Shown here one piece after another: positions 27,276 to 35,730 of a stretch of DNA of 64,000 nt. The number at the start of each line of letters is the position of its first letter. Position 1 is the first letter of the stretch. The stretch spans positions 79,538 through 143,537 of the forward strand of contig NZ_QTTA01000020.1 in NCBI RefSeq assembly GCF_003730275.1, read 5' to 3'. The position numbers and the translations under genes were made by a program. Origin of the DNA: Brevundimonas halotolerans (GTDB taxonomy: Bacteria; Pseudomonadota; Alphaproteobacteria; Caulobacterales; Caulobacteraceae). Under the pieces are notes generated by a model, which was not told the DNA's origin, searched no databases, and was given only the letters and a program-made list of their open reading frames with translations.

Positions 27276-28370
27276 TCAGCTCGCCGCGAACTCGCTGAGG
27301 GCGTCCATGACGGCGCGGTTCTGGTCGTCGGTGCCGATGGTGATGCGCAGCCCCTCGGGCAAGCCATAGCCGCCGACCGGGCGGACAATGATGCCTTTGG
27401 TGTTCAGATAGGCATTGGCGGCCTGGCACTGGTCCACGTCCTTGAAGCGGACCAGCACGAAGTTCCCGGCGCTGGGCAGGACCTGAAAGCCAAAGCCGCG
27501 GATGGCCTGGGTCAGGCGCGGACGCCAGGTCTGGATCAGCTCGCGCGAGGCCTGCTGGTGGGCCTCATCGCCCAGCGCCGCGACCGCCGCCTCGATCCCG
27601 GCGACCGAGACATTGAAGGGCAGGCGGATGCGGTCGACCGCCTCGGCCACCTTCAGCGGGGCATAGCCATAGCCGATGCGCAGGCCGCCAAGGCCGTGGA
27701 TCTTGGAGAAGGTGCGGGTGACGACGATGTTCTCGCTGTCGCGGGCCAGGTCGAAACTGCTCTGCCAGTCCGGCTCGGTGACATATTCGGCATAGGCCTC
27801 GTCGATCACCAGAATGATGTCGGGCGACAGGGCGGCGTGCAGCTGGCGGATTTCCTCGGCGGTATTGTAGCTGCCGGTCGGGTTGGACGGGCTGGAGACA
27901 TAGACGATGCGGGTGCGCTCATCGACCTGACCCAGAATGGCCTCGGGCGTGAGCTTGTAGTCCGGCTCGGGCGCCAGCTTGACCTCGGCCTGGTTGGCTT
28001 TCGCCGAGATGCGGTAGGCGAGGAAGCCGTACTGGCCCGAGACGATGTTGTCGCCGGGCGTCAGATAGGTCTGGTTCAGCAGGGCAAACACCTCGTCCGA
28101 GCCATTGCCGAAGATCAGCCGCTCGGGCTCGAGGCCCATCTTGTCGGCCACCGCCGAGCGCAGTTTCGCCGCCCGGCCATCGGGATAGATGTGGATGCCG
28201 CTGACGGCGTTGGCATAGGCCTCGCGCGCCTTCTCGCCGGCGCCCAGCATGTTCTCGTTAGAGGACAGCTTCATGGGCTGGGCCACGCCGTCGATGTTGG
28301 ACTTGCCGCCGACATAGGGGGCGATGTCGAGAATGCCGGGCTTGGGGGCGGGGGCCTTGGCGTCGGTCAT
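27276..28370 (-). CDS. hisC: Histidinol-phosphate aminotransferase
   Basis: This 364-residue class-I/II PLP aminotransferase is of the HisC type. It transaminates imidazole acetol phosphate in histidine synthesis and may also act on aromatic amino-acid precursors, as many alphaproteobacterial HisC proteins do. Motifs are KLSSNENMLGAGEKARE, GNGSDEVFALLNQT, SSPSNPTGSYNT, IDEAYAEYV, the PLP lysine in TRTFSKIHGLGGLRIGYG, and GLPEGLRITIG near the end. It is the last gene of a minus-strand run from the DinG-type helicase. Confidence 0.92.
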   Translation of the reverse strand: MTDAKAPAPKPGILDIAPYVGGKSNIDGVAQPMKLSSNENMLGAGEKAREAYANAVSGIHIYPDGRAAKLRSAVADKMGLEPERLIFGNGSDEVFALLNQTYLTPGDNIVSGQYGFLAYRISAKANQAEVKLAPEPDYKLTPEAILGQVDERTRIVYVSSPSNPTGSYNTAEEIRQLHAALSPDIILVIDEAYAEYVTEPDWQSSFDLARDSENIVVTRTFSKIHGLGGLRIGYGYAPLKVAEAVDRIRLPFNVSVAGIEAAVAALGDEAHQQASRELIQTWRPRLTQAIRGFGFQVLPSAGNFVLVRFKDVDQCQAANAYLNTKGIIVRPVGGYGLPEGLRITIGTDDQNRAVMDALSEFAAS

Positions 28371-28393
28371 GGGGTCCTCGCGGGGTCTGAATT

Positions 28394-29041
28394 TCAGAAA
28401 AGGGGAGCAGCGCCGATGACGCCGGTCAGGGTGCCGGGCAGGCCGTCCAGCCGCCCGTCGTCGGCCTGCACATAGCCTGCGATCATCATCAGCTTCAAGC
28501 CGCCGGTTGCGATCAGCGGCGCGGCGGCCAGACCGTTCAGGCCCAGAACCTCGACCAGCCGGGTCTCGGGCATCGCTGAGTCGGTCACCCAGAAGGTGCG
28601 GTCATCGCCGGTCGGCTCGGGCCGGCCGCGCGCAATCATCAGCGCCTGCGGCAGGCGGGCGGCCGTGTCGGGCAGGGCGCCGATGACGTGGACGTCGGGT
28701 GTGGCCAGCAGCCGCCCCCACCAGGCCGTGACCCCGGCCAGGTCCATCAATACGCGGGCACCCCCGGCGGCCTGTTTCAGCCCGTCCTCGACCTTGGCCA
28801 GCCGCTCAAATCCCAGACCGAACCGGTCCGCCGCCAGCAGGGCCGACAGTCCGCCATGCACATGCAGGGGCCCGGAGGCAGCGCCTTCCACCCGGCCCAG
28901 CACCGCGCGAACCGTGGCCTTCTGATCGGCAGGCAGGGCGTTCAGCGCCCGGCGCAGGTCCGCAATCGCCTCGCCGTCGCCGGACGGGGGCGCAAGGCTC
29001 GACAGGGCCTCGATCAGCCGGGTCAGATCGCTCGCGGCCAT
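28394..29041 (-). CDS. Hypothetical protein, possibly chorismate-mutase-related
   Basis: This is a 215-residue soluble protein that I cannot name firmly. The region GVTAWWGRLLATPDVHVIGALPD plus a following DDRTFWVTDSA resembles the C-terminal part of alphaproteobacterial proteins annotated as chorismate mutases (the WW..L then R/ALP pattern). The catalytic helix motifs of AroQ are not evident in its N-terminal half. Its position next to hisC suggests aromatic or histidine metabolism. The ATG overlaps the stop of the DUF2125 gene by one base. Confidence 0.45.
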   Translation of the reverse strand: MAASDLTRLIEALSSLAPPSGDGEAIADLRRALNALPADQKATVRAVLGRVEGAASGPLHVHGGLSALLAADRFGLGFERLAKVEDGLKQAAGGARVLMDLAGVTAWWGRLLATPDVHVIGALPDTAARLPQALMIARGRPEPTGDDRTFWVTDSAMPETRLVEVLGLNGLAAAPLIATGGLKLMMIAGYVQADDGRLDGLPGTLTGVIGAAPLF

Positions 29042-30105
29042 CAGAACAGCCGGGGCGCGGGAGCAAGCGTGAAGGGTCCCAGCCAGGTGCGACCGTCCCG
29101 GAACTCCAGCGTCAGGGACACGGGCGCGCGCTCGGCCACGGCGGCGGCACCGGCGGCGGCGGTGGCCTGGGCCCGGTTCACCACACTGTCCTCGGTGGTG
29201 GCCAGACCGGCAAGCGCCGGCGCCGCGCGCTCGGCCCGCACGCTGAGGCTGCCGTTCAGCCGCCCGTCCTCATCGGCCACCAGCGGCCCGCCGGTCAGCA
29301 GGGCGCGGCTGTCGCCGGACTGGAGCTCGACCCGCACATTGGCAAAGCGCCCCCCGGCCTGTGTCCAGCTATCGAAGACCCCGGCGCGGTCCATGCCGGT
29401 CAGGGCCCCGGCGCGTTCGAGCGTCACCTCGGTGCGCACGCTCAGCCGTCCCTCGCCGGTCAGCCGGTCGACCGGGCCCGCCTCACGGCCCCGGCCCTCG
29501 ACCATCTGGAACAACACATCCAGATCATCGGCGGCGGGCGCCGGCGCTGCGGCATCCCGGGGCCGGGCGGTCGCCGGGCGCGCCTCCAGCGTCAGGCGTT
29601 CTGCGGCGGAAATCGGGAAGGCCTCGGCCCCCGGCTCGGCTTGGAAGGTCGGTTCGATCAGCTCCAGCGCCATCTGCGGCCAGGCTTCGGACACATCGCG
29701 CACGCTCATGCGGATGGCCTCCGCGTTCACAAAGACCCGGCCCTTGTCGGCGCGCAGCATCGTCAGGCCGTCCGGGGCGATCACCACCCAGTGCAGCGGG
29801 GCATAGGCATTGGCCTCGGCCACCAGTTCGGGTGCGCGGGCCCCGTGGCCCGAGGGTGCGACCACCTCGACCGCGCTGAGGGCCAGCCGGGCGCGGAAGG
29901 GCCAGCCATCGATCTCGATCTTGCCGTGATTGATCTCCCAGCCCGCCTCGCGCAGGGTCTCGGCGCGGGCCAGAACTTCCCGCTCGATCCTCTGGGTCAG
30001 CACGAACCACCAGCCGGTCCAGGCGACCAGCAGGGCCAGCACCACGATCAGCGGAATGAACAGGCCCCGGCGGCTGTGGCGACGGGCGGGCATGTCAGCG
30101 GTCAT
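29041..30105 (-). CDS. DUF2125 family protein
   Basis: This is a 354-residue protein with a basic start, a single transmembrane anchor (LFIPLIVVLALLVAWTGWWF) and a long beta-rich exported domain. Within it, REAGWEINHGKIEIDGWPFR and PLHWVVIAPDGLTMLRADKG match DUF2125 proteins of alphaproteobacteria. No function is known; the anchor and repetitive beta pattern suggest a periplasmic envelope role. It overlaps the helicase stop by four bases (ATGA), so the two are translated together. Confidence 0.75.
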   Translation of the reverse strand: MTADMPARRHSRRGLFIPLIVVLALLVAWTGWWFVLTQRIEREVLARAETLREAGWEINHGKIEIDGWPFRARLALSAVEVVAPSGHGARAPELVAEANAYAPLHWVVIAPDGLTMLRADKGRVFVNAEAIRMSVRDVSEAWPQMALELIEPTFQAEPGAEAFPISAAERLTLEARPATARPRDAAAPAPAADDLDVLFQMVEGRGREAGPVDRLTGEGRLSVRTEVTLERAGALTGMDRAGVFDSWTQAGGRFANVRVELQSGDSRALLTGGPLVADEDGRLNGSLSVRAERAAPALAGLATTEDSVVNRAQATAAAGAAAVAERAPVSLTLEFRDGRTWLGPFTLAPAPRLF

Positions 30106-33002
30106 ACAGACGTCCTGTGATCTTCGGGGCCGAGGAACCGGGAAAGGGTGGCGACCGCTTCGGCCAGTTCCATGCGCTCGACCTCTACACCGGGGGGCAG
30201 GCCGCCGAAAAGCCGCGTGGGGCAGGCCGCATCCAGCATCACGAACACCCCCTTGTCGTCGGCGCGCCGGATCAACCGGCCAAAGGCCTGGGCCATGCGC
30301 CCGCGCGCCAGCGCATCGTCATAGGTCCGGCCCCCGCCTGAAGCGTCGGCGCGCGCGAACCGTTCCCGCCGCGCCCGGTGCAGCAGGTCCGGCCGGGGCC
30401 AGGGCACCCGGTCAAATACCAAGAGCCTCAGCGACCGTCCCGGCACATCGACGCCGTCGCGGATGGCATCGGTGCCCAGCAGACAGCTGTCGCGCTCGGT
30501 CCGGAACACATCGACCAGCGCCCCCACGTCCAGCGGATCGATATGCTGGGCATAGAGCGGCAGGCCCGCCCGGCCCAGCTCGGGCCCCAGCAGGCCATAG
30601 ACCGCCTTCAGCCGGCGGATGGCGGTAAACAGGCCCAGCGCCCCGCCGCCCGAGGCCAGGAACAGCGCCCGCATGGCCGCCGCCGTCCGGCGCGGATCGT
30701 CGCGCGGGACGTCGGTCACCACAATCACCTTCGACTGGCTGGCATAATCAAACGGGCTCTCGACCTTCAGCGTCCGCACCGGCGTCTCCAGCCGCCCGGT
30801 GGCCGAGCGCAGCCGCGCCAGGTGGAAGGGGTCCTCGCCAAAGTCCGGATCGGTCAGGGTGGCCGAGGTGACCAGCACCCCGTGCGAGGGGCGGATCACG
30901 GTTGCCTCCAGCGGCTGGGTCGGATCAACCCAGTGCCGGCGCAACGATACATCCGACAACCGGCCAAAGGCGCTCTCGGCCGACAGCCAGTCGACGAAAT
31001 CGGGATCGCCCCCAAAGTCGCCCCCCCCATCGCCGGACGCCAGATCATTCAGCATGGCCCGCCACGACGGCAGGGTCATGCGCGCCCGCCGGTCCAGCCC
31101 GCGCAGCGCCCCCTCGATCCGGGCCCGCGCCCCGCCGTCCAGCGTCTCGGCCTCCTCGGTCAGCACATCCTCGAGGTGACGCGACAGGGCCAGCAGCGGC
31201 GCCTCGACCGCGGCCAGCGCCTCGGCGGCCTTGGCGGCTGCCGTGATCAGGTCGGGGATGGCCGGCCGGGCGGCGCATTCCATGCCCTGATCCTCCGAGC
31301 CCCCACGCGGATCGGCCCGCGCGCGCAGCTGGTCCAGCGCCGCGGCCAGAAACACCTCGACCGGCCCGGTCGGTGCACCCGACTCAGAGCCCCGCAGGAT
31401 GCGCCCCTGCGCCCCCTCGCCCGGCAGGCGGGTGGCGGCGGCCAGCACATCGCCCAGCGCCTTTCGTGCTGCGCCATCATCACCGATCAGATCGCCCAGC
31501 CGCTGCTCCAGCCCGCGCCCGCGCCGGGCCCGCGTCTCCGGCCCCCGGATCCAGCGGCGCAGCTCGGCGGCCTCCTGACCGGACAGGCTGGAGGAAAAGG
31601 CGCTGTCGGCGGCCTCGAACAGATGGTGGCCCTCGTCGAACACGATCCGCTTCAGGGCGGCGGTCTCGCTGTCTGTGGTCGGATGGCGGGCGGCGCGCGC
31701 CCCGTCAAAGGCGGCCTGCACCATGACCAGCGCATGGTTGGCGATCACCACATCGGCGTGGCGCGCAGCCCGCACCGTCTTTTCCACGAAGCAGCGGCGA
31801 TAGTGGGCACAGGCGGCATGGATGCACTCGCCGCGCCGGTCGACCAGATTGGCGGGCGTGGGCTGATGGGCGGCAGGGCCCGCATACAGCCCCGGCAGCC
31901 AGGCCGGAAAATCCCCGCCCGTCATGTCGCCATCGGCACAGGCCCCGGCCCAGCGCGCCGTCAGGCCCAGCCCCACTACATCGCCCGCGCCCAGTTGCGC
32001 CTGCTGCACCATCTCCTGCAGGTTCAGCAGGCAGAGGTAGTTTTCGCGTCCCTTGCGCACCACCACCCGCCGCCGCGTCTGCCCCTCATGATCGGGCAGA
32101 GCCAGACCCTCGCGCGCGATCTGGCGCTGCAGGGCGCGGGTATAGGTCGAGACCCAGACGGTGCCGTGGTTGCGCTCGGCCCACAGGGCGGCGGGCGCCA
32201 GATAGCCCAGCGTCTTGCCCGTGCCCGTGCCCGCCTCGGCCAGCAGGGCGCGCGGCTGGTCCTTGTGATCGCGCGGGGAAAAGGCAAAGGCCGCCTCGGC
32301 GGCATAGTCGGACTGGGTCGGCCGCGCCTCATCCAGACCCAGCCCCTTCAGCATATGATCCAGCCGGATGCGGGCGCTCTCGCTGTCGACCGGGTGCGAT
32401 CCGGCCTCGCCGCGCGGCGCGACCTCCTCCCATTCCGACAGGCGGTTCCAGACGTCCAGCCCCGTGCCAGGCTCGCGCCGGTCGCGCACGCCCCGGCCCG
32501 CCGCCTCCAGCCCGGCCCGCAGCGCCTGATCAATCCGCTCGCCCCAGCTCCAGCCCGCCCGGGTCAGCGTCCCGTTCAGCGTCAGCGCCGCCTCAAGGTC
32601 GGGATAGTCCGCCGCCATGAGCTCGCCCAGTAACCGCCCGGCCACCGCCCGCAGCGCCTCGGCCTGGGCCACCGCCCCGACCGGCTCGTCCAGCCCCAGC
32701 GCAATGGCCAGCCCGGTCGGCGTCGGCGCACAGAACCGCGCCGGCCGCACAAAGACGAACAGCTCCAGCACATCCAGCAGGTGGGCCACCCGCGCCGGCG
32801 CCTCCAGCCCCAGCCGCCGCGCTGTCAGCCCCGCATGGGCGACCAGCACTGGCGTAGGCCCACAGAACAGCCCCTCGGCCGCTCCCCGCCCGATCGCCCG
32901 CGCCCCCGCCCCATCCGCCACCGCCCCCGCACCCGGCGGAGTCGCCAGCGCTGGCGGCAGGTCGAGGGTCAGCGACGAAGGAGGAGCAGCGACAAGGGAC
33001 AC
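30102..33002 (-). CDS. DinG-family ATP-dependent DNA helicase
   Basis: This is a 966-residue superfamily-2 helicase of the DinG/YoaA (XPD-like) type. Walker A is AEAGTGTGKTLGYL at about residue 255, and the DEAH box is FDEGHHLF. Helicase motifs V/VI appear as GTDAIRDGVDVPGRSLRLLV and QAFGRLIRR. Cysteines suited to an Fe-S cluster are in CADGD and CIHAACAHYRRCF. The first ~230 residues are an extra domain with PVLVAHAGLTARRLGLEAP and LLDVLELFVFVRPARFCAPT, which I do not recognise with confidence. It may be a decayed DnaQ-like exonuclease. The start is GTG. Its role is DNA repair or structure resolution by family. Confidence 0.85.
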   Translation of the reverse strand: MSLVAAPPSSLTLDLPPALATPPGAGAVADGAGARAIGRGAAEGLFCGPTPVLVAHAGLTARRLGLEAPARVAHLLDVLELFVFVRPARFCAPTPTGLAIALGLDEPVGAVAQAEALRAVAGRLLGELMAADYPDLEAALTLNGTLTRAGWSWGERIDQALRAGLEAAGRGVRDRREPGTGLDVWNRLSEWEEVAPRGEAGSHPVDSESARIRLDHMLKGLGLDEARPTQSDYAAEAAFAFSPRDHKDQPRALLAEAGTGTGKTLGYLAPAALWAERNHGTVWVSTYTRALQRQIAREGLALPDHEGQTRRRVVVRKGRENYLCLLNLQEMVQQAQLGAGDVVGLGLTARWAGACADGDMTGGDFPAWLPGLYAGPAAHQPTPANLVDRRGECIHAACAHYRRCFVEKTVRAARHADVVIANHALVMVQAAFDGARAARHPTTDSETAALKRIVFDEGHHLFEAADSAFSSSLSGQEAAELRRWIRGPETRARRGRGLEQRLGDLIGDDGAARKALGDVLAAATRLPGEGAQGRILRGSESGAPTGPVEVFLAAALDQLRARADPRGGSEDQGMECAARPAIPDLITAAAKAAEALAAVEAPLLALSRHLEDVLTEEAETLDGGARARIEGALRGLDRRARMTLPSWRAMLNDLASGDGGGDFGGDPDFVDWLSAESAFGRLSDVSLRRHWVDPTQPLEATVIRPSHGVLVTSATLTDPDFGEDPFHLARLRSATGRLETPVRTLKVESPFDYASQSKVIVVTDVPRDDPRRTAAAMRALFLASGGGALGLFTAIRRLKAVYGLLGPELGRAGLPLYAQHIDPLDVGALVDVFRTERDSCLLGTDAIRDGVDVPGRSLRLLVFDRVPWPRPDLLHRARRERFARADASGGGRTYDDALARGRMAQAFGRLIRRADDKGVFVMLDAACPTRLFGGLPPGVEVERMELAEAVATLSRFLGPEDHRTSV

Positions 33003-33128
33003 GCCCCCTCATACCCGCGCCCGCGCCGAAACGGAACGGGAACGCGGCACAGTTCCCGTCATCCTTTGGCTCGACCAGAGGATCGATCGTGGCAGGCCGT
33101 CCCCGATCCGCCGCCCTGCGAAGCAAAT

Positions 33129-33491
33129 TTCATCACAGAGAACACAGCGAAAGCGAAGACACAAAGAACACCGCGGCGTGGAGCCCGGCACCACCCCGTC
33201 GTGCCTTCTTTGTGGACTTTGTGATGAAACCTTCGGTTTTCACCCCACCCCTCCGCTTCCCCGGCGCAGGCCGGGGCCCAGAGCAGCAGGCAGGCGGCTT
33301 GCATGCCCGTCTGGACCCCGACGTTCGTCGGGGAAACGGATGTCCATACAGCCGCCCCCTCCGTCACGCCGCTTTGCGGCGCGCCACCTCCCCCATGAGG
33401 GGGGAGGAGATGAAAAGGTGCCGCCATCAACCCCGGGCGCCCCCTCGCTGTGCCCTCCGTGGCTTTTCTTCGCTGTGTTCGCTGTGATGAA
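33129..33491. repeat. Nest of dispersed inverted repeats between helicase and GST genes
   Basis: The 505-bp gap holds no credible gene. Arms at 33129-33151 and 33469-33491 are reverse complements at 22 of 23 bases (TTCATCACAGNGAACACAGC type), and another related arm lies near 33207-33230. Between them sit two further repeat types. One is a GGCGCAGGCCGGGGCCCAGA / GACCCCGACGTTCGTCGGGG hairpin pair (33260-33335). The other is a CCGCCCCCTCC...GGCGCGCC...GGGGGAGGAG unit (33350-33410) like the one beside dcd. Open frames through it are repeat-derived. Confidence 0.65.
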
Positions 33492-33507
33492 CCCTGGACC
33501 GGCGGCC

Positions 33508-34134
33508 TCACCCCTTCGGCATCAGGGCGTCGTCGATTTCGGTGGCGCGAACGTAAGCCGGACGGGCGCGCAGGCGCTCGGCATAGGCGACGAAGGCCGG
33601 GCGGTCGGGAATGGTCTTGAACATCAGGCCCCAGTTGATCTGCGAGCCGACATAGATGTCCGCGGCGCTGAACCGATCGCCCAGAATCCACGGCCCGTCA
33701 CCCGAGACCGCGCCCTCCAGCGCCTCGATGGCGGCCTCGAAGGTGCCATAGCCCAGCGTGCCGGCCTTGTCGGCGGGGGGCATCAGGTTCATCGACCTGG
33801 CGGTGACGGCGGCCTCCAGCGGTCCGGCGGCAAAGAACATCCAGCGCAGGTAGGTGCCGCGCCCGGCCTCGCTCGCGCCCGGGGCCAGCCCGGCCTCGGG
33901 GAAGCGGTCGGCGAGGAAGGTGCAGATGGCCGCGCATTCGGTGACCACCTCGCCGTCGCAGACGATGGCCGGCACCTTGCCCATCGGGTTGAGGGCCAGA
34001 TATTCGGGCGCCTTCATCGTGGTGCCATAGTCCAGCACCTGGGTGTCATAGGGGCGACCCACCTCTTCCAGCATCCAGCGCACGATGCGCCCGCGCGACA
34101 TGGGGTTGGTATAGAAGGTGATTGCGTCGGCCAT
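33508..34134 (-). CDS. Glutathione S-transferase family protein
   Basis: This is a 208-residue protein. The N-terminal thioredoxin-like domain (FYTNPMSRGRIVRWMLEEVG, then GKVPAIVCDGEVVTECAAIC) carries the cis-Pro and the glutathione gamma-Glu-binding TE pair. The helical C-terminal domain has WILGDRFSAADIYVGSQINW, including the N-capping box. The serine in NPMSRG may act as the catalytic residue. I chose the ATG at 34134 (MADAITFYTN) because it gives the family's N-terminus; AGGA lies upstream. Confidence 0.87.
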   Translation of the reverse strand: MADAITFYTNPMSRGRIVRWMLEEVGRPYDTQVLDYGTTMKAPEYLALNPMGKVPAIVCDGEVVTECAAICTFLADRFPEAGLAPGASEAGRGTYLRWMFFAAGPLEAAVTARSMNLMPPADKAGTLGYGTFEAAIEALEGAVSGDGPWILGDRFSAADIYVGSQINWGLMFKTIPDRPAFVAYAERLRARPAYVRATEIDDALMPKG

Positions 34135-34231
34135 GGTGTCCTCCCGGGTTTTCGGCACACTAATCCCGGATGATGACGCCCGTCACACAACTGTGGTTTC
34201 GCGTAATGGCAAAGTCGGGGATAGTCCGCGC

Positions 34232-34987
34232 ATGACCCGTCCTGACCGGCCCCTGGGCCCTGACCGTGTGGCGACCTGGCGGCACCCCTGGCCGGTGCGG
34301 CTGACCCATTGGGTCAATGTCATCTGTCTGGTCTTCCTGCTGATGACCGGCCTGCAGATCCTGAAGGCCCACCCGCATCTCTACTGGGGGCTGGATTCGA
34401 CCTTTGATGATGCCTGGATCAGCTTTGGCACCATTCCCGGCTGGCTGACCCTGCCCGGCTATCGCGATCTGGCGGCGGGCCGGAACTGGCATTTCTTCTT
34501 TGCCTGGATCTTCGTCGCCAACGGCATGCTCTATCTGCTGTACATCCTGTTCTCGGGGCGGCTGGCCCGGATGATGGAGCCCAGCCGCGAGGAACTGGCC
34601 CACATCCCCGACAGCGTGGTCGAGCACGCGAAGCTCAAGTTTCCCGAGGGCGAGGCCGCCCGCACCTATAATGTCATCCAGAAGCTGACCTATCTGGTCG
34701 TGCTGCTGATCCTGCTGCCGATGATGCTGGTCACGGGGCTGGGCATGTCGCCGATGATGAATGCCGCCATCCCCGAGCTGTTGCCGATTCTGGGCGGGCG
34801 ACAGTCGGCGCGCACCCTGCATTTCATCGCCGCCATGGGCATCACGGCCTTTGCCGTGGTGCATGTGTTGCTGGTGTTCCTCAGCGGCCCGCTCAACAAT
34901 CTCAGGTCCATGGTCACCGGCTGGTATGTGATCCGCACCGAACCCGAACCGTCCGAGGAGACGTCCGATGACCGTGATCCGTCCTGA
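34232..34987 (+). CDS. Cytochrome b561/Ni-Fe hydrogenase-type membrane subunit
   Basis: This is a 251-residue, four- to five-helix membrane cytochrome b. HPWPVRLTHWVNVICLVFLL carries the first heme-ligand histidine; GRNWHFFFAWIFVANG and ARTLHFIAAMGITAFAVVHV carry the others. Such subunits pass quinol electrons to a periplasmic enzyme. The next gene, overlapping by 20 bases, encodes a Tat-exported molybdopterin enzyme, its probable partner. I chose the ATG at 34232 from the family N-terminus. Confidence 0.82.
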   Translation: MTRPDRPLGPDRVATWRHPWPVRLTHWVNVICLVFLLMTGLQILKAHPHLYWGLDSTFDDAWISFGTIPGWLTLPGYRDLAAGRNWHFFFAWIFVANGMLYLLYILFSGRLARMMEPSREELAHIPDSVVEHAKLKFPEGEAARTYNVIQKLTYLVVLLILLPMMLVTGLGMSPMMNAAIPELLPILGGRQSARTLHFIAAMGITAFAVVHVLLVFLSGPLNNLRSMVTGWYVIRTEPEPSEETSDDRDPS

Positions 34988-35729
34988 TCGCCGTCACCTG
35001 CTGCTGGCCGGCGGGGCTCTGGCCCTGTCGGGCTGCGACGGTCTGGTCCGCAATGCCCAGGCCCAGTGCACGGTCAAAAAGGCCGAGCAGGTGTCAAAGC
35101 GCACCCAGCGCGCCCTGGCCCGCGACGCCCTGGCCCCCGAATACGAGGAAAAGGACATCTCCAAGGACTTCCGCGCCAATGGCTCGGTCGATCCGTCCGC
35201 CGCCGAATACCGGGCGCTCAAGGCCAATGATTTCCGGGACTATCAGCTGATCGTCGACGGTCTGGTCGAGACCCCGCTGGCCCTGTCGCTGGCCGAGCTG
35301 CGGGGCCTGCCGTCGCGTACCCAGATCACCAAGCACGACTGCGTCGAGGGCTGGACCTCGATCGGCAAGTGGAAGGGCGCGCGCCTGTCCGCCGTGCTGA
35401 ACCGCGCGCGCCTCAAGCCCGAGGCCAAGTTCGTGGTCTTCCACTGCTTCGACGCCCTCGATCAGACCGAGGACGGCGAGCGCTATTACACCTCGGTCGA
35501 CATCCGCGAGGCGTATCACGAGCAGACCATCCTTGCGTATGAGATGAACGACGAGATCCTGCCCATCAAGCACGGCGCGCCCATCCGTCTGCGGCTGGAG
35601 CGCCAGCTCGGCTACAAGATGGCCAAATACATCAAGCGCATCGAGGCGGTGGAAAGCTTCGCCCACATCGGCCGCGGCAAGGGCGGCTATTGGGAAGACC
35701 GCGGCTATGAATGGTATGCGGGGATCTAG
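34968..35729 (+). CDS. Tat-exported molybdopterin-dependent oxidoreductase (sulfite oxidase fold)
   Basis: This is a 253-residue protein. The leader has a twin arginine (PDRRHLLLAGGALALSGC) that also ends in a lipobox, so it may be a Tat lipoprotein. The molybdopterin domain has LAELRGLPSRTQITKHDCVE, where the Cys is the expected Mo ligand. GWTSIGKWKGARLSAVL and HGAPIRLRLERQLGYK follow. It resembles MsrP/YedY-type catalytic subunits. Its partner is a hydrogenase-type cytochrome b, not an obvious MsrQ. The physiological substrate is unknown. Confidence 0.85.
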   Translation: MTVIRPDRRHLLLAGGALALSGCDGLVRNAQAQCTVKKAEQVSKRTQRALARDALAPEYEEKDISKDFRANGSVDPSAAEYRALKANDFRDYQLIVDGLVETPLALSLAELRGLPSRTQITKHDCVEGWTSIGKWKGARLSAVLNRARLKPEAKFVVFHCFDALDQTEDGERYYTSVDIREAYHEQTILAYEMNDEILPIKHGAPIRLRLERQLGYKMAKYIKRIEAVESFAHIGRGKGGYWEDRGYEWYAGI

Positions 35730-35730
35730 G

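Noticed and set aside
30378..32633. A 751-codon open frame on the + strand
   Set aside because: It is antisense to the DinG-type helicase and its composition is shadow-like (Gln/Arg/Gly rich).
33089..33487. A 132-codon frame with FRFPGAGRGPEQQ
   Set aside because: The product is a chain of translated dispersed repeats; it has no start signals.
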